Assembly: GCA_002304835.1 (NCBI GenBank)
Contig: DBPK01000028.1
Coordinates: forward strand, 11,147 to 75,146
Source: Firmicutes bacterium UBA1422
GTDB lineage: Bacteria; Bacillota; Clostridia; Peptostreptococcales; Anaerovoracaceae
Direction of reading: 5' to 3'
DNA length: 64,000 bases
In this document: one piece after another, positions 36,737 to 45,630 of the stretch
Layout of the letters: each line of letters starts with the position of its first letter
How positions within the stretch are numbered: position 1 is the stretch's first letter
Notes under the pieces: generated by a model
The model's database searches: none
The model's input: the letters and a program-made list of their open reading frames with translations, nothing else
Told to the model about the DNA's origin: nothing
Program-made: the position numbers and the translations under genes

Positions 36737-38024
36737 TGCCTGATATCCTCCCAAAGTTTTTCCTTATATCGCCGATCATATACAATGACCCTGCAAAAAC
36801 CATAAGCCCGAATCCGTCTTTTCTTTTTTGTGCTTCAAACAAGGCATCTTTTACATCCGGAACCGCATGGCATAACGCACCTTTTTCTGCAAGTTTCTCG
36901 CAAAGGATCTCTGCTTTTAGTCTGCGGCTGTTATTAGGCTCTGTGGCAATAAAATCTTTGGCAGACTCTGCAAGTATGGTTATGATACCATCCACATCCT
37001 TATCCGCCATCATGCCGATCACATAAAGTGGCTTTCTGCCCGGGAAAAATCTGCCGATGCTGTCTGTCAGTTTTGCTATCCCATCAACATTATGTGCACC
37101 GTCAAGCACACATGGTATGCCAATGTCTATGACTTCAAATCTCCCTTTCATAAATGCCCCTGCCATGCCTTCACGGATTTTTTCAGGGTTGACTTTTATT
37201 ATACTATTTTTGTGCAAAATTTCAATAGCTGCAAGAGCTGTCACAGCGTTATCGATTTGGTGCCTTCCTGCCATTTTCAGCCTTATTCCCTTATATTCAG
37301 TATCATTTATCACAACATCAAAAATACTTCCGGCGGGACCGCATTCCAATATCCTGGGCTTTGATCCTCCCGCATCAAAAATACTGCTGCCTTTTTGACG
37401 GGCGACCTCTTCAAGCACTATCTTTGCTTCACTTTTCACATTTATAACGACAGGGGCACCGGACTTGATTATTCCTGCTTTTTCGGAAGCTATTTCCCTG
37501 ATCGTGTCCCCCAGTCTGTCCCCGTGATCATGGGAAATAGAGGTTATCACCGATATCAAGGGATTTTTTATGATGTTTGTGGAATCTCCCCTGCCTCCCA
37601 GTCCAACTTCCATTACCACAATATCCGCCTTCATCCTGCTGAAATAAACAAATGCCACTGCCGTGAGTATTTCAAATTCCGTAGGTGAATCATAACCGTT
37701 TTCCATCATTACCCGGGATTTTTCTATCACCAGGTCAGTGCAGATCTCCAGTTCATCCCTTGGTATGCACTTACCATCATATTCGATCCTCTCAGAAAAG
37801 TCCTCAACAAAAGGCGAGTTATAGAGCCCTGCCCTATAACCGTTCGCCTTAAGTGTCTCATATATGAATCTGCACACAGAGCCCTTCCCGTTGGTCCCGG
37901 CCACATGTATGATCCTCAGTTCTTCCTGGGGGTCTCCCAGCAGTTCCATAAGTTTCTTTATTCTTTCAAGACCAAGCACGCTGCCGAATCTTTTAAATTT
38001 TGCTATTTTCTGTTCTGCCTTCAT
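36726..38024 (-). CDS. folC: Folylpolyglutamate/dihydrofolate synthase FolC
   Basis: 432 residues. Mur-ligase-like ATPase that adds glutamate to (dihydro)folates. HVAGTNGKGSVCRF is the P-loop, SPFVEDFSERI the folate loop, and SHDHGDRLGDT, VVINVK and LDGAHNVDGI are further family motifs. It overlaps the valS stop by 4 nt (ATGA). Its product retains folates used by the fhs-fchA-folD-metF enzymes at 57-61 kb. Confidence 0.95.
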   Translation of the reverse strand: MKAEQKIAKFKRFGSVLGLERIKKLMELLGDPQEELRIIHVAGTNGKGSVCRFIYETLKANGYRAGLYNSPFVEDFSERIEYDGKCIPRDELEICTDLVIEKSRVMMENGYDSPTEFEILTAVAFVYFSRMKADIVVMEVGLGGRGDSTNIIKNPLISVITSISHDHGDRLGDTIREIASEKAGIIKSGAPVVINVKSEAKIVLEEVARQKGSSIFDAGGSKPRILECGPAGSIFDVVINDTEYKGIRLKMAGRHQIDNAVTALAAIEILHKNSIIKVNPEKIREGMAGAFMKGRFEVIDIGIPCVLDGAHNVDGIAKLTDSIGRFFPGRKPLYVIGMMADKDVDGIITILAESAKDFIATEPNNSRRLKAEILCEKLAEKGALCHAVPDVKDALFEAQKRKDGFGLMVFAGSLYMIGDIRKNFGRISGNGK

Positions 38025-40729
38025 TTTTTCTTTTTGCTTTCTACATAGACAAGCCTTTCACAGACTTTATCAAGCATGGATCCGTATTTGGTCAGTTTTT
38101 CTTTTTCCTTTGATATGACTTCTTTCGGCGCTTTGCTGACAAATCCCTGATCAGCCAGTTTCTTTTCTATTCGCTGTACCTCGCTTCTTAGCCGGTCCTT
38201 TTCTTTTGTCAGTCTTGATTTCTCCGCATCATAATCAATAAGCTCCTCGGAAGGTATGAATATTTCAGCTCCTCCCGTAACCGCAGACATGGAATCTTCG
38301 GGAATATCCTCTTTATCTTCAATAAATGATATGTTCGTAATATTTGCCAGTTTTTTTATGTACCTTTCCCCTGCTCTTGCGGTTTCCATTGCCGTTTTGT
38401 ATGAAAGTATCACAAGGCTGAGTTTCTTTGACGGGGGAGCTTCAACTTCTGCTCTTATGTTTCTTACTGATCTTATTATCTCCATGGCCATTTCAAGCTT
38501 TTTTGTTTCTTCCGGATAAAGCTCTTTTTTTTCATGGGAAGGCCAGTGGGTCTTCATAAGAAACTTCTCAGGATCTTCATTTGTGTTCTCATTTCCCGGA
38601 AGAGCTCCCCATATCTCCTCGGTTATGAAAGGCATAAAAGGATGCAGTATTTTCAGCAGATCTTTCAATATGTAAAGCAGAACTCCCCTTACGACTTTTT
38701 TGTCCTCTTCATCACTTCCGTAAAGCCTCCCTTTTGCGATCTCGATATACCAGTCACAGTATTGGTTCCATATGGCTTCATATACCTTTTGACCTGCCTG
38801 ACCCAGATCGAATTTTTCCATGGTTTCCGTTACTTTTTTTATTGTTTCGTTTGTGGTCGATATGATCCATTTGTCTTCCGGCTGAAGGATTCTTTCGTTT
38901 GCGGCATCTATAGTCGCTGCAGGAAGGAACTCCCCCTCTTCATCTTTAATATTCATTATGACAAATCTTGATGCATTCCAAAGTTTATTGGCAAAGTTTC
39001 TGGCCATTTGAAGACGTTCTTCCTGAAATCTCATGTCATTACCGGGAGTTATTCCCGTAGCCAGCATGAATCTCAAAGCATCAGCACCGAATTCATTTAT
39101 GACCTCCAGAGGATCGATGCCATTTCCCAGTGACTTGCTCATTTTACGGCCATCATGGTCTCTTACGAGCCCATGTATGAATACATGCTTAAAAGGTACT
39201 TCTCCCGTTATTTCCATGGCGGAAAAAACCATCCTTACCACCCAGAAGAATATTATGTCATATGCTGTAACCATGGTAGATGTGGGATAAAAATATTTCA
39301 GATCCTTTGTTTCATCGGGCCAGCCCAGAGTCGAGAGGGGCCACAATCCCGACGAAAACCAGGTATCAAGGACATCCTCGTCCTGATGCATCTTTTTGCT
39401 TCCGCATCTTGTGCATCTTTCAGGCTTATTGACGGCAACATTTATCTCTCCGCAATCATCACAGTACCATGCCGGGATCCTGTGCCCCCACCAAAGCTGT
39501 CTTGAAATACACCAGTCTCTTATGTTTTCCAGCCAATGGAGATATGTTTTTTCAAATCTCTCGGGCACATGTATAAGTTCACCATCTTTTGCAACTCTTA
39601 TGGCCGGCTTTGCCAGTTCCTCCATTGCCACGAACCACTGATCAGAAAGCATGGGTTCAACTGCCGTGCTGCACCTATAGCATCCGCCGATGGGTATTTC
39701 TATTTCTTCTGTTTTTACAAGATATCCATCCTTTTCAAGATCAGCGACCCAGGCTTTTCTGCATTCGTATCTGTCCATTCCTTCATATTTGCCTGCCAGC
39801 GAATTCATCCTTGCATCCTCATCTATACAGGACAATCTTTCAAGGCCGTGTCTTTCTCCCACTTCAAAATCAGAAAAATCATGTGCCGGAGTTATTTTTA
39901 CGGCACCTGTCCCCTTTTCCGGATCGGGATAAGTATCTGCTATTACCGGGATCTCCCTGTTCACTATGGGAAGAAGGACTTTTTTGCCTACCATATCCTT
40001 GTATCTTTCATCTGACGGATGAACTGCGATCGCCACATCACCGAACATGGTCTCCGGCCTTGATGTGGCAACGATTATATCTTTTGCCCCGTCCTTTGAC
40101 GGATATCTGAAATACCAGTAAGCACCTTTTTTGTTTTCATGCTCAACTTCGGCATCCGAAATAGATGTGCCGCATTCCGGACACCAGTTTATGAGACGAT
40201 TACCTCTGTATATTATCCCCTTGTTGTAAAGATGCACAAAAAACTCATTTACCGCTTTGTTGCATCCCTCATCCATGGTGAACCGTTCTCTGCTCCAGTC
40301 ACATGAGTCGCCCAGTTTTCTGCACTGACGCGTTATTTTACCTCCGTATATCTTTTTCCATTCCCATGCTCTTTTCAGGAACTCTTCTCTTCCAATTTCT
40401 TCTTTTTCCTTGCCTTCCTCTTCCCTGATTTTTTCTACCACCTTTACTTCTGTGGCAATACTGGCATGATCGCTTCCCGGGAGCCAGAGGGCAGAAAATC
40501 CCTGCATACGCTTCCACCTTGTTAGTATGTCCTGAAGGGTATGATCAAGGGCATGTCCCATGTGGAGCTGCCCTGTGATATTGGGGGGAGGCATAACTAT
40601 AGTATAAGGAGTTTTGGCCGGATCTCTTTCTGCTTTGAAAGCTCCGCTTTTTTCCCATCTCTCATATATCCGCTCTTCAAAATCCTTTGGGTCATAAGTT
40701 TTGGCTATATTGATTTCTTTTTCCGTCAT
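38021..40729 (-). CDS. valS: Valyl-tRNA synthetase
   Basis: 902 residues, class I synthetase. HIGH-type motif QLHMGHALDHT near residue 52, CP1 editing domain (about 190-340), KMSKS motif GRKMSKSLGNG near 525, anticodon domain, and a C-terminal coiled-coil arm (SRLTKEKDRLRSEVQRIEKK). Start ATG 40729 is set by AAGGAG upstream; the open frame further upstream is T-box leader sequence. It is first gene of the 12-gene operon running to miaB, and is controlled by the T-box leader. Confidence 0.97.
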   Translation of the reverse strand: MTEKEINIAKTYDPKDFEERIYERWEKSGAFKAERDPAKTPYTIVMPPPNITGQLHMGHALDHTLQDILTRWKRMQGFSALWLPGSDHASIATEVKVVEKIREEEGKEKEEIGREEFLKRAWEWKKIYGGKITRQCRKLGDSCDWSRERFTMDEGCNKAVNEFFVHLYNKGIIYRGNRLINWCPECGTSISDAEVEHENKKGAYWYFRYPSKDGAKDIIVATSRPETMFGDVAIAVHPSDERYKDMVGKKVLLPIVNREIPVIADTYPDPEKGTGAVKITPAHDFSDFEVGERHGLERLSCIDEDARMNSLAGKYEGMDRYECRKAWVADLEKDGYLVKTEEIEIPIGGCYRCSTAVEPMLSDQWFVAMEELAKPAIRVAKDGELIHVPERFEKTYLHWLENIRDWCISRQLWWGHRIPAWYCDDCGEINVAVNKPERCTRCGSKKMHQDEDVLDTWFSSGLWPLSTLGWPDETKDLKYFYPTSTMVTAYDIIFFWVVRMVFSAMEITGEVPFKHVFIHGLVRDHDGRKMSKSLGNGIDPLEVINEFGADALRFMLATGITPGNDMRFQEERLQMARNFANKLWNASRFVIMNIKDEEGEFLPAATIDAANERILQPEDKWIISTTNETIKKVTETMEKFDLGQAGQKVYEAIWNQYCDWYIEIAKGRLYGSDEEDKKVVRGVLLYILKDLLKILHPFMPFITEEIWGALPGNENTNEDPEKFLMKTHWPSHEKKELYPEETKKLEMAMEIIRSVRNIRAEVEAPPSKKLSLVILSYKTAMETARAGERYIKKLANITNISFIEDKEDIPEDSMSAVTGGAEIFIPSEELIDYDAEKSRLTKEKDRLRSEVQRIEKKLADQGFVSKAPKEVISKEKEKLTKYGSMLDKVCERLVYVESKKKK

Positions 40730-40744
40730 TTTTTCTGCTCCTTT

Positions 40745-40979
40745 TTTATAAAAAAATGTCCTTTTAATGCTTTTGGCAATAAAAGGACGAAATATTTTCC
40801 GCGGTACCACCTTTATTCCATACATATCAATATATGACACATATGGCTCTTTAAACTGTAAGGCTCACAGGCAACCTTCGAAAAATTCTTTTCCCGGAAA
40901 TCTTTCAGCCAGGGATCTCCTTCTCTGACGGGCAGTTTTTTCTTCTACTCCTCCCACTCTTCGCCTTATATTCGATTAT
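40745..40979 (-). ncRNA. T-box leader of valS
   Basis: The T-box sequence AAGGTGGTACCGCGG lies on the minus strand at 40799-40813, followed by a terminator with 9-bp stem GTCCTTTTA/TAAAAGGAC (40758-40788) and a T-run. Upstream are stem I features (AGAGAAGGAG and GGCTGAAAG). A GUU triplet (40873-40875) in GAAGGUUGCC, in the usual specifier context and followed by a purine, fits a valine codon. Uncharged tRNAVal should stabilise the antiterminator and raise valS expression. Confidence 0.93.
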
Positions 40980-40985
40980 GAAGTA

Positions 40986-41014
40986 AGTATAGGGCATTTC
41001 AATGGATTGGTCAA
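40986..41014 (-). promoter_or_regulatory. Promoter of the valS operon
   Basis: Minus strand TTGACC (41009-41014), 17-bp spacer, TATACT (40986-40991). The expected start is near 40979, at the 5' end of the T-box leader. Confidence 0.8.
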
Positions 41015-41060
41015 GAATTTTGTCGCTGCAATGAGTTTTTTTATGTCTTTCTTGCTTTTT

Positions 41061-41084
41061 AAAAAGGTAATTATGATCCTTTTT
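41061..41084 (-). terminator. Weak terminator after the MMPL operon
   Basis: Minus strand AAAAGG (41079-41084), 10-nt loop, CCTTTTT (41061-41067). It lies just after the stop at 41093 and before the valS promoter. The stem is short. Confidence 0.4.
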
Positions 41085-41092
41085 CTCATTTG

Positions 41093-42712
41093 CTAAAAAA
41101 GTGCTTTGAATCTTTCTGTTATTCCCTGTATGCCATTCTTGATCCCGGCATTTTTGCCCGGGGACCTTTTGTTTGCAGTGCCGCATTTTGAACAGTTATC
41201 CTTTTTTTCTATGCCGTCTGCCCTGATAACGAACTGCACCATGCTGACTTTTGTGTTTTTCTTTGAAACAAAGGATTCGGCTCTGTAGTCCGATTTATCA
41301 TATGCTGAAATCGCACTTTCTATCTTTTCCGATATCAGGGAAGGAATTCCGGATGTTTTCTGATAAAGCTCAGTTGCACCTTCTTTCAAAGCCGAAGATC
41401 CCCTGGCACTTTCTCTTATCCCTTCAGCATAAGAGAACAGTCCGGAATGGAAAAGAGAATACTTTTCGTTCAAAAGTGATATATTCTGCTGAAGCTCTTC
41501 TATGCCTTCTCCGGCTCCGCTAAGAGCCAGTGAAGATGAAGCAAATACCTCTGAAACATCAGAACTGCTGTAAATGCTTTTTACTATCTGTGCTTTGTCA
41601 TAGGTGTTTATGAGTGTATTAAGATTTGTCATATCTTCATCCGTGGCCCTCCCATTATCTTTGGCATATGTCAGGGCCGAGATCAGGGAATTCATATCAT
41701 CCTGTTCCAGGGCATCTTCAGGTATATCATTTATTGCATCTCCCAAAGTGCCGTTTGCATTATCAAGGGCCTCTGCCAATACTAAAAGGGTATCCGGATC
41801 AAATCCACCCTGTTCAGCAGCCAGAGAATTGTTTATTATTTGCAGGGCATTCTTTATTTTTTCAGAGCTGCTGATCAGCTGCGAAGAACCGGAATCGATT
41901 TTTTTGAGTCCCTTCTCGAATTCTGTAACTCCCTGCTCCAGTTGTCCTATGCCATATACAATGGATGTCATACCCCTTTCCAGAGATGAAATATCCGGTA
42001 TATCTATGTCTGCCGAAAAAGGCAGTGCTGTTATGTCTATGCCATCCATACTGAAAGCCGAGGAATCTGTGGTAAGTGATACGATATCTTCATTGCCGGG
42101 CATTATGGAGAATGATACCACCTTATTGTTTGCCGAATTGGCAAAAGTGCCCCCTGATGCCTTTATGTTTTTACATTTTTCTGCATCAAGTTCCATGGAT
42201 ATCTGCAGCATATAATTTTCGAAATACGAAGGATCCACATTCGGGTTTTTCTCTGTTTTGATCTGTATCCTGACATTGCCTGCAGCTCCGGAAAGTGCCC
42301 CGGTGCTGACCGGTTCTCCGTCAAGAAAATACTTGATATCTATGTCCCATGGAAGTTCATTTTTCTTTGTTTTGCCTTTATAGTAAAATCTGCCTTCCTT
42401 TGCGGGTGCTGTTATCATTCCACCGTCATTATTTATCTTTTCTGCACTTGTCAGATTTGTTACAGACGAATAATCTCCGTAATCTGTTATTTCCCCTGCA
42501 CTCTCTGCTTCAAAAATATTCACCACATATATATCCTTCACATTTCCTGAAGAAGAAAGATTGCCGTAGACTACCTCTTCCTTTGGTGAAGGTTTTGTCT
42601 CTGTTATCTGGGCAATGACAGGCACAGACATGGTTATGAGAAAAATCACCATTGTGAAAAACACCGTTATAAGTATATGTTTCTTTTTTGTTTTATTTTT
42701 TCCCCGGATCAT
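41093..42712 (-). CDS. Exported heptad-repeat partner of MMPL transporter
   Basis: 539 residues. An N-terminal hydrophobic helix (ILITVFFTMVIFLITMSVPVI) acts as signal or anchor. The middle (about 250-440) is helical, with YhgE-like repeats in which Leu and Gly recur (IGQLEQGVTEFEKGLKKIDSG, LALSGAGEGIEELQ). The end has VQFVIRADGIEKKD, a CSKC pair and a basic tail closing in KALF. Proteins of this type occur beside MMPL permeases and probably act as their periplasmic-side partner. It overlaps the MMPL stop by 4 nt. The substrate is unknown. Confidence 0.65.
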   Translation of the reverse strand: MIRGKNKTKKKHILITVFFTMVIFLITMSVPVIAQITETKPSPKEEVVYGNLSSSGNVKDIYVVNIFEAESAGEITDYGDYSSVTNLTSAEKINNDGGMITAPAKEGRFYYKGKTKKNELPWDIDIKYFLDGEPVSTGALSGAAGNVRIQIKTEKNPNVDPSYFENYMLQISMELDAEKCKNIKASGGTFANSANNKVVSFSIMPGNEDIVSLTTDSSAFSMDGIDITALPFSADIDIPDISSLERGMTSIVYGIGQLEQGVTEFEKGLKKIDSGSSQLISSSEKIKNALQIINNSLAAEQGGFDPDTLLVLAEALDNANGTLGDAINDIPEDALEQDDMNSLISALTYAKDNGRATDEDMTNLNTLINTYDKAQIVKSIYSSSDVSEVFASSSLALSGAGEGIEELQQNISLLNEKYSLFHSGLFSYAEGIRESARGSSALKEGATELYQKTSGIPSLISEKIESAISAYDKSDYRAESFVSKKNTKVSMVQFVIRADGIEKKDNCSKCGTANKRSPGKNAGIKNGIQGITERFKALF

Positions 42713-44775
42713 TTTTCACTTCTCCTTTTTAGAAAATCTGATTTATATGTGGTGGCTCCCAGCGGTTTGTCCAGTATCATCAAAAGAGCCGGCAGGAAAC
42801 AGACTACCATTAACAATGACAGTATCGCTCCCCTACCCAAAAGGATCCCCATTTCGGCAACCATCTCATTGCTGGATACCGCCCCCAAGACGAATCCCGC
42901 CGAAGAAAGTATTACGGCTGATAACAGTATGGATCTGAACCTTTCCGCCAAAGACTCTTTCATGGCCTCTTTTGGATACATGCTTCTTCTTTTTTGTTTA
43001 TAGGTGTCTGTCAGCAGTATGGCATAGTCCACCGTGGCTCCCAGCTGTACGGTATTCACGATCAGGTATCCGATATAGTTCATGGGGCTGCCTTCAAAAT
43101 ATGGTATGGCAAGATTCACCCATATTGCCGCTTTTATGGAGAGCACCAGTAAAACGGGTATAAGTAGAGACCTGAAGGTTATCATGATGACCAGGGCAAT
43201 GGCCAATACGGCAATAATATTTACCCTTTTGTTATCCAGGGTCACCACATCTTTCATGTCTCTTAAGTTGGCGCTCTCCCCACAAAGAAACACATTTGAC
43301 CCATAGTACTTTTCTGCCGTTTTTCTCACCTGATCCACCGTACTGAATGCTTCTTCTCCTTCAGCAGCAGTATCGGTATATACAACTATCCTGGCATGAT
43401 CATCAGAATAAAAACCGGTTGTTATCTCTTCACTTAAATATTCATTTGGTATCTGTGCCCCTACTGAGGAAACATAGGAAACCACTTCTGTAACATTTTC
43501 ATTTTTCTCAAGTTCGCTGCAAAGCTGTGCTTCTTTTCCGATTTCTCCTTTTGGAATGAGAATCACTATAGCCGTTGATTCTCCGAAAGCTTTTTTTACA
43601 GATGCATCGTCCTCTCCTGTCCTTTCTCCTTCAACTACACCGGTGCTTTCATAAAGGAACTCATTGCTGTTTTGTGCCAGCCAGCAGGGATATATTATTA
43701 TAGCCACCAATATGAGACAGGCTGTGCTTATTTTCATGAAGACCCGGCTGGAGCCCGACATCTCGGGCAGTATCCTTTTATGTTTTGTCCTTTTGATCAT
43801 TTTCAGGGAGGAAAGGGTAAGAGCCGGCAGGAAAACAAGGACAGAAATAAAACTGAATATTATTCCCTTTGCCAGGTTGAACCCCAGATCAGCCCCTATT
43901 TCAAAATCCATAAATGTCAGGGCCACAAATCCAAAAAGAGTGGTGGCGGAGCTGGCGGCAATGGCAGGAAAAGATTTTTTCATTGCAGCTATCATTGCTT
44001 CTTCGGGATCATCATTTTCCTTTTGCATTTGGGCAAATCGGTGCAAAAGGAATATTGCATAATCCAGGGTAACTGCCAGCTGAAGTATCGGCGTCACGGA
44101 CTGGGTTATATATGATACCTCACCGATCAAAAGGTTAGTCCCCATGTTTATTATTACTGAAACTCCAATGGCAAAAAGAAAAAGGAGCGGCTCTATCCAT
44201 GAGGTTGTGGTAAGTATGAGAAGCAGTACAATGATCGGCAAAAGGATAATAGTAGCCTTGAGCGTTTCCCACAATGTGGCCGTTTGTACGCTGGCCAGAG
44301 CCAGGGCATTCCCCTCCAGTGCGTTTCTTTCTCCGATAACTTCATATACCTTTGAAGTTATTTCCAGTTCCCTGCCCTCTTCCACGGCAAATGATATGAG
44401 GGCATTGCCATCTTTATAGTATTTGTCCCTTATTCCTTCGTCTGCCATTTCCAGAGGTTTTTTTATATCAGCAACATCATCAAGCCATATCACATCAGAT
44501 ATTCCGTCTATCCTTTTGATTCTCTTTTTGTATTCAAGGGCTTCTCCCACCGTGACATTTTTCAGCATTACTCTGGCATTGGGAACAGCCTGATCGAATT
44601 CTCTTTCCATTATTTTCAGAGCCTTTGTGGACCTTGATCCTTCCGGAAGATAGTCAGTCAGATCGTAATTGACATACACTCCAAAAAAGGAAACAGCACA
44701 TATGGCACTAAATATGATAAATACAACAACCACAAATTTTCTTTTTTTTACTATTATCCTGCCTATATGTTCCAT
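42709..44775 (-). CDS. MMPL/RND-family exporter
   Basis: 688 residues, 12 helices in two repeats of one helix, an external loop and five helices. The transmembrane proton-relay regions are seen as TLDYAIFLLHRF (TM4) and ATVDYAILLTDTY (TM10), both with the conserved Asp-Tyr. MMPL proteins move lipids or other hydrophobic compounds using the proton gradient. Here it is the first gene of a two-gene operon with its heptad-repeat partner. No regulator is adjacent. Substrate not inferable. Confidence 0.88.
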   Translation of the reverse strand: MEHIGRIIVKKRKFVVVVFIIFSAICAVSFFGVYVNYDLTDYLPEGSRSTKALKIMEREFDQAVPNARVMLKNVTVGEALEYKKRIKRIDGISDVIWLDDVADIKKPLEMADEGIRDKYYKDGNALISFAVEEGRELEITSKVYEVIGERNALEGNALALASVQTATLWETLKATIILLPIIVLLLILTTTSWIEPLLFLFAIGVSVIINMGTNLLIGEVSYITQSVTPILQLAVTLDYAIFLLHRFAQMQKENDDPEEAMIAAMKKSFPAIAASSATTLFGFVALTFMDFEIGADLGFNLAKGIIFSFISVLVFLPALTLSSLKMIKRTKHKRILPEMSGSSRVFMKISTACLILVAIIIYPCWLAQNSNEFLYESTGVVEGERTGEDDASVKKAFGESTAIVILIPKGEIGKEAQLCSELEKNENVTEVVSYVSSVGAQIPNEYLSEEITTGFYSDDHARIVVYTDTAAEGEEAFSTVDQVRKTAEKYYGSNVFLCGESANLRDMKDVVTLDNKRVNIIAVLAIALVIMITFRSLLIPVLLVLSIKAAIWVNLAIPYFEGSPMNYIGYLIVNTVQLGATVDYAILLTDTYKQKRRSMYPKEAMKESLAERFRSILLSAVILSSAGFVLGAVSSNEMVAEMGILLGRGAILSLLMVVCFLPALLMILDKPLGATTYKSDFLKRRSEK

Positions 44776-44843
44776 TAATGTCTTTCCTTCTGCCGAGACT
44801 TGAGTTTTTATATATTCTTATATCACTTCCGTATAGTCTTTAT

Positions 44844-44871
44844 ATTATAAGCCATATATATAATAATACAA
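44844..44871 (-). promoter_or_regulatory. Promoter of the MMPL operon
   Basis: Minus strand TTGTAT (44866-44871), 16-bp spacer, TATAAT (44844-44849), leaving a leader of about 60 nt. The region is very AT-rich, which weakens the call. Confidence 0.5.
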
Positions 44872-44879
44872 TGATAAAA

Positions 44880-45566
44880 TCATTTTAATATGTGTATTTT
44901 CAGACCGTCTCTTCCCGTATCTCTTGTGCCCCTTCCGATACCGGTTTTATATATCTCTTTCTCCTTGGGCTTTTTTCTGTATGAAGCCCCGGCACCTTTC
45001 AGTATCCCCAGTCCTCCCGGTGTTACCATTTCTGTTTCTATGTCATCTTGAACAAATCTGTATCCCGTTCCTTTCATCATAGCACTGACAGCAGGCACCG
45101 GTACCGGTACTCTCCCATGGGCACAGTCTATATGGCCACATCCGTCATGGATCTCAGAACAATAAATATCATGGGGATCCAAATATGATAATGCGGCAGA
45201 GACCCCAACTATATTGATTATTGCCCTGTCTCTTCCCAGTTCATGAAAATGTATAGTGTCCATGCTTTTTTTATGGACTTGCCCCTCTGCTTCTGCTATA
45301 AAAGTATATATTTTGAGCGCCATGCTCTTTGTCCTTTTATCAAGACCACTGTTTTTCAAAATATCTTCGATGTCCTTGAAGCTTCTTTTTTTATGATGAG
45401 CCGGGGACTTTGTTTCTTTGCTTTTTATTATTTCATCCGCTCTTTCATGCAATCCCAGTTTTGCTGTCTCCCGAAAAACAAAATCTCTGTCTGCTCCCAG
45501 ATCAAGCAGGGCCATAAGCACCATGTCTGTGCTTATTCCGTTGCTGCAGTCAAAATACAGGTCCAT
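44880..45566 (-). CDS. larC: LarC1-type nickel insertion protein (N-terminal part only)
   Basis: About 228 residues. LarC inserts nickel into the pincer nucleotide cofactor of lactate racemase-type enzymes. The start MDLYFDCSNGISTDMVLMALL and HFHELGRDRAIINIVG (variant of the HEVG motif) are LarC1-like, with the VPVPAVSAMMKG and ETEMVTPGGLGIL blocks. LarC2, usually joined by a programmed frameshift, is not encoded downstream; the gene ends at an ordinary stop. ATG 45566 is preferred for its GAAGGGAAG, though the frame is open to 45638. The start lies just past a terminator, so expression may depend on readthrough. Confidence 0.75.
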   Translation of the reverse strand: MDLYFDCSNGISTDMVLMALLDLGADRDFVFRETAKLGLHERADEIIKSKETKSPAHHKKRSFKDIEDILKNSGLDKRTKSMALKIYTFIAEAEGQVHKKSMDTIHFHELGRDRAIINIVGVSAALSYLDPHDIYCSEIHDGCGHIDCAHGRVPVPVPAVSAMMKGTGYRFVQDDIETEMVTPGGLGILKGAGASYRKKPKEKEIYKTGIGRGTRDTGRDGLKIHILK

Positions 45567-45583
45567 TTTTTTCTTCCCTTCAT

Positions 45584-45612
45584 AAAAACGGGCATGCATC
45601 ACTGCATGCCCG
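45584..45612 (-). terminator. Terminator after the M28 peptidase gene
   Basis: Minus strand CGGGCATGCA, loop GTGA, TGCATGCCCG, then TTTTT. It is a perfect 10-bp stem 19 nt after the peptidase stop, and directly upstream of the larC ribosome site. Confidence 0.9.
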
Positions 45613-45630
45613 CAAAATGATTTAATGATT

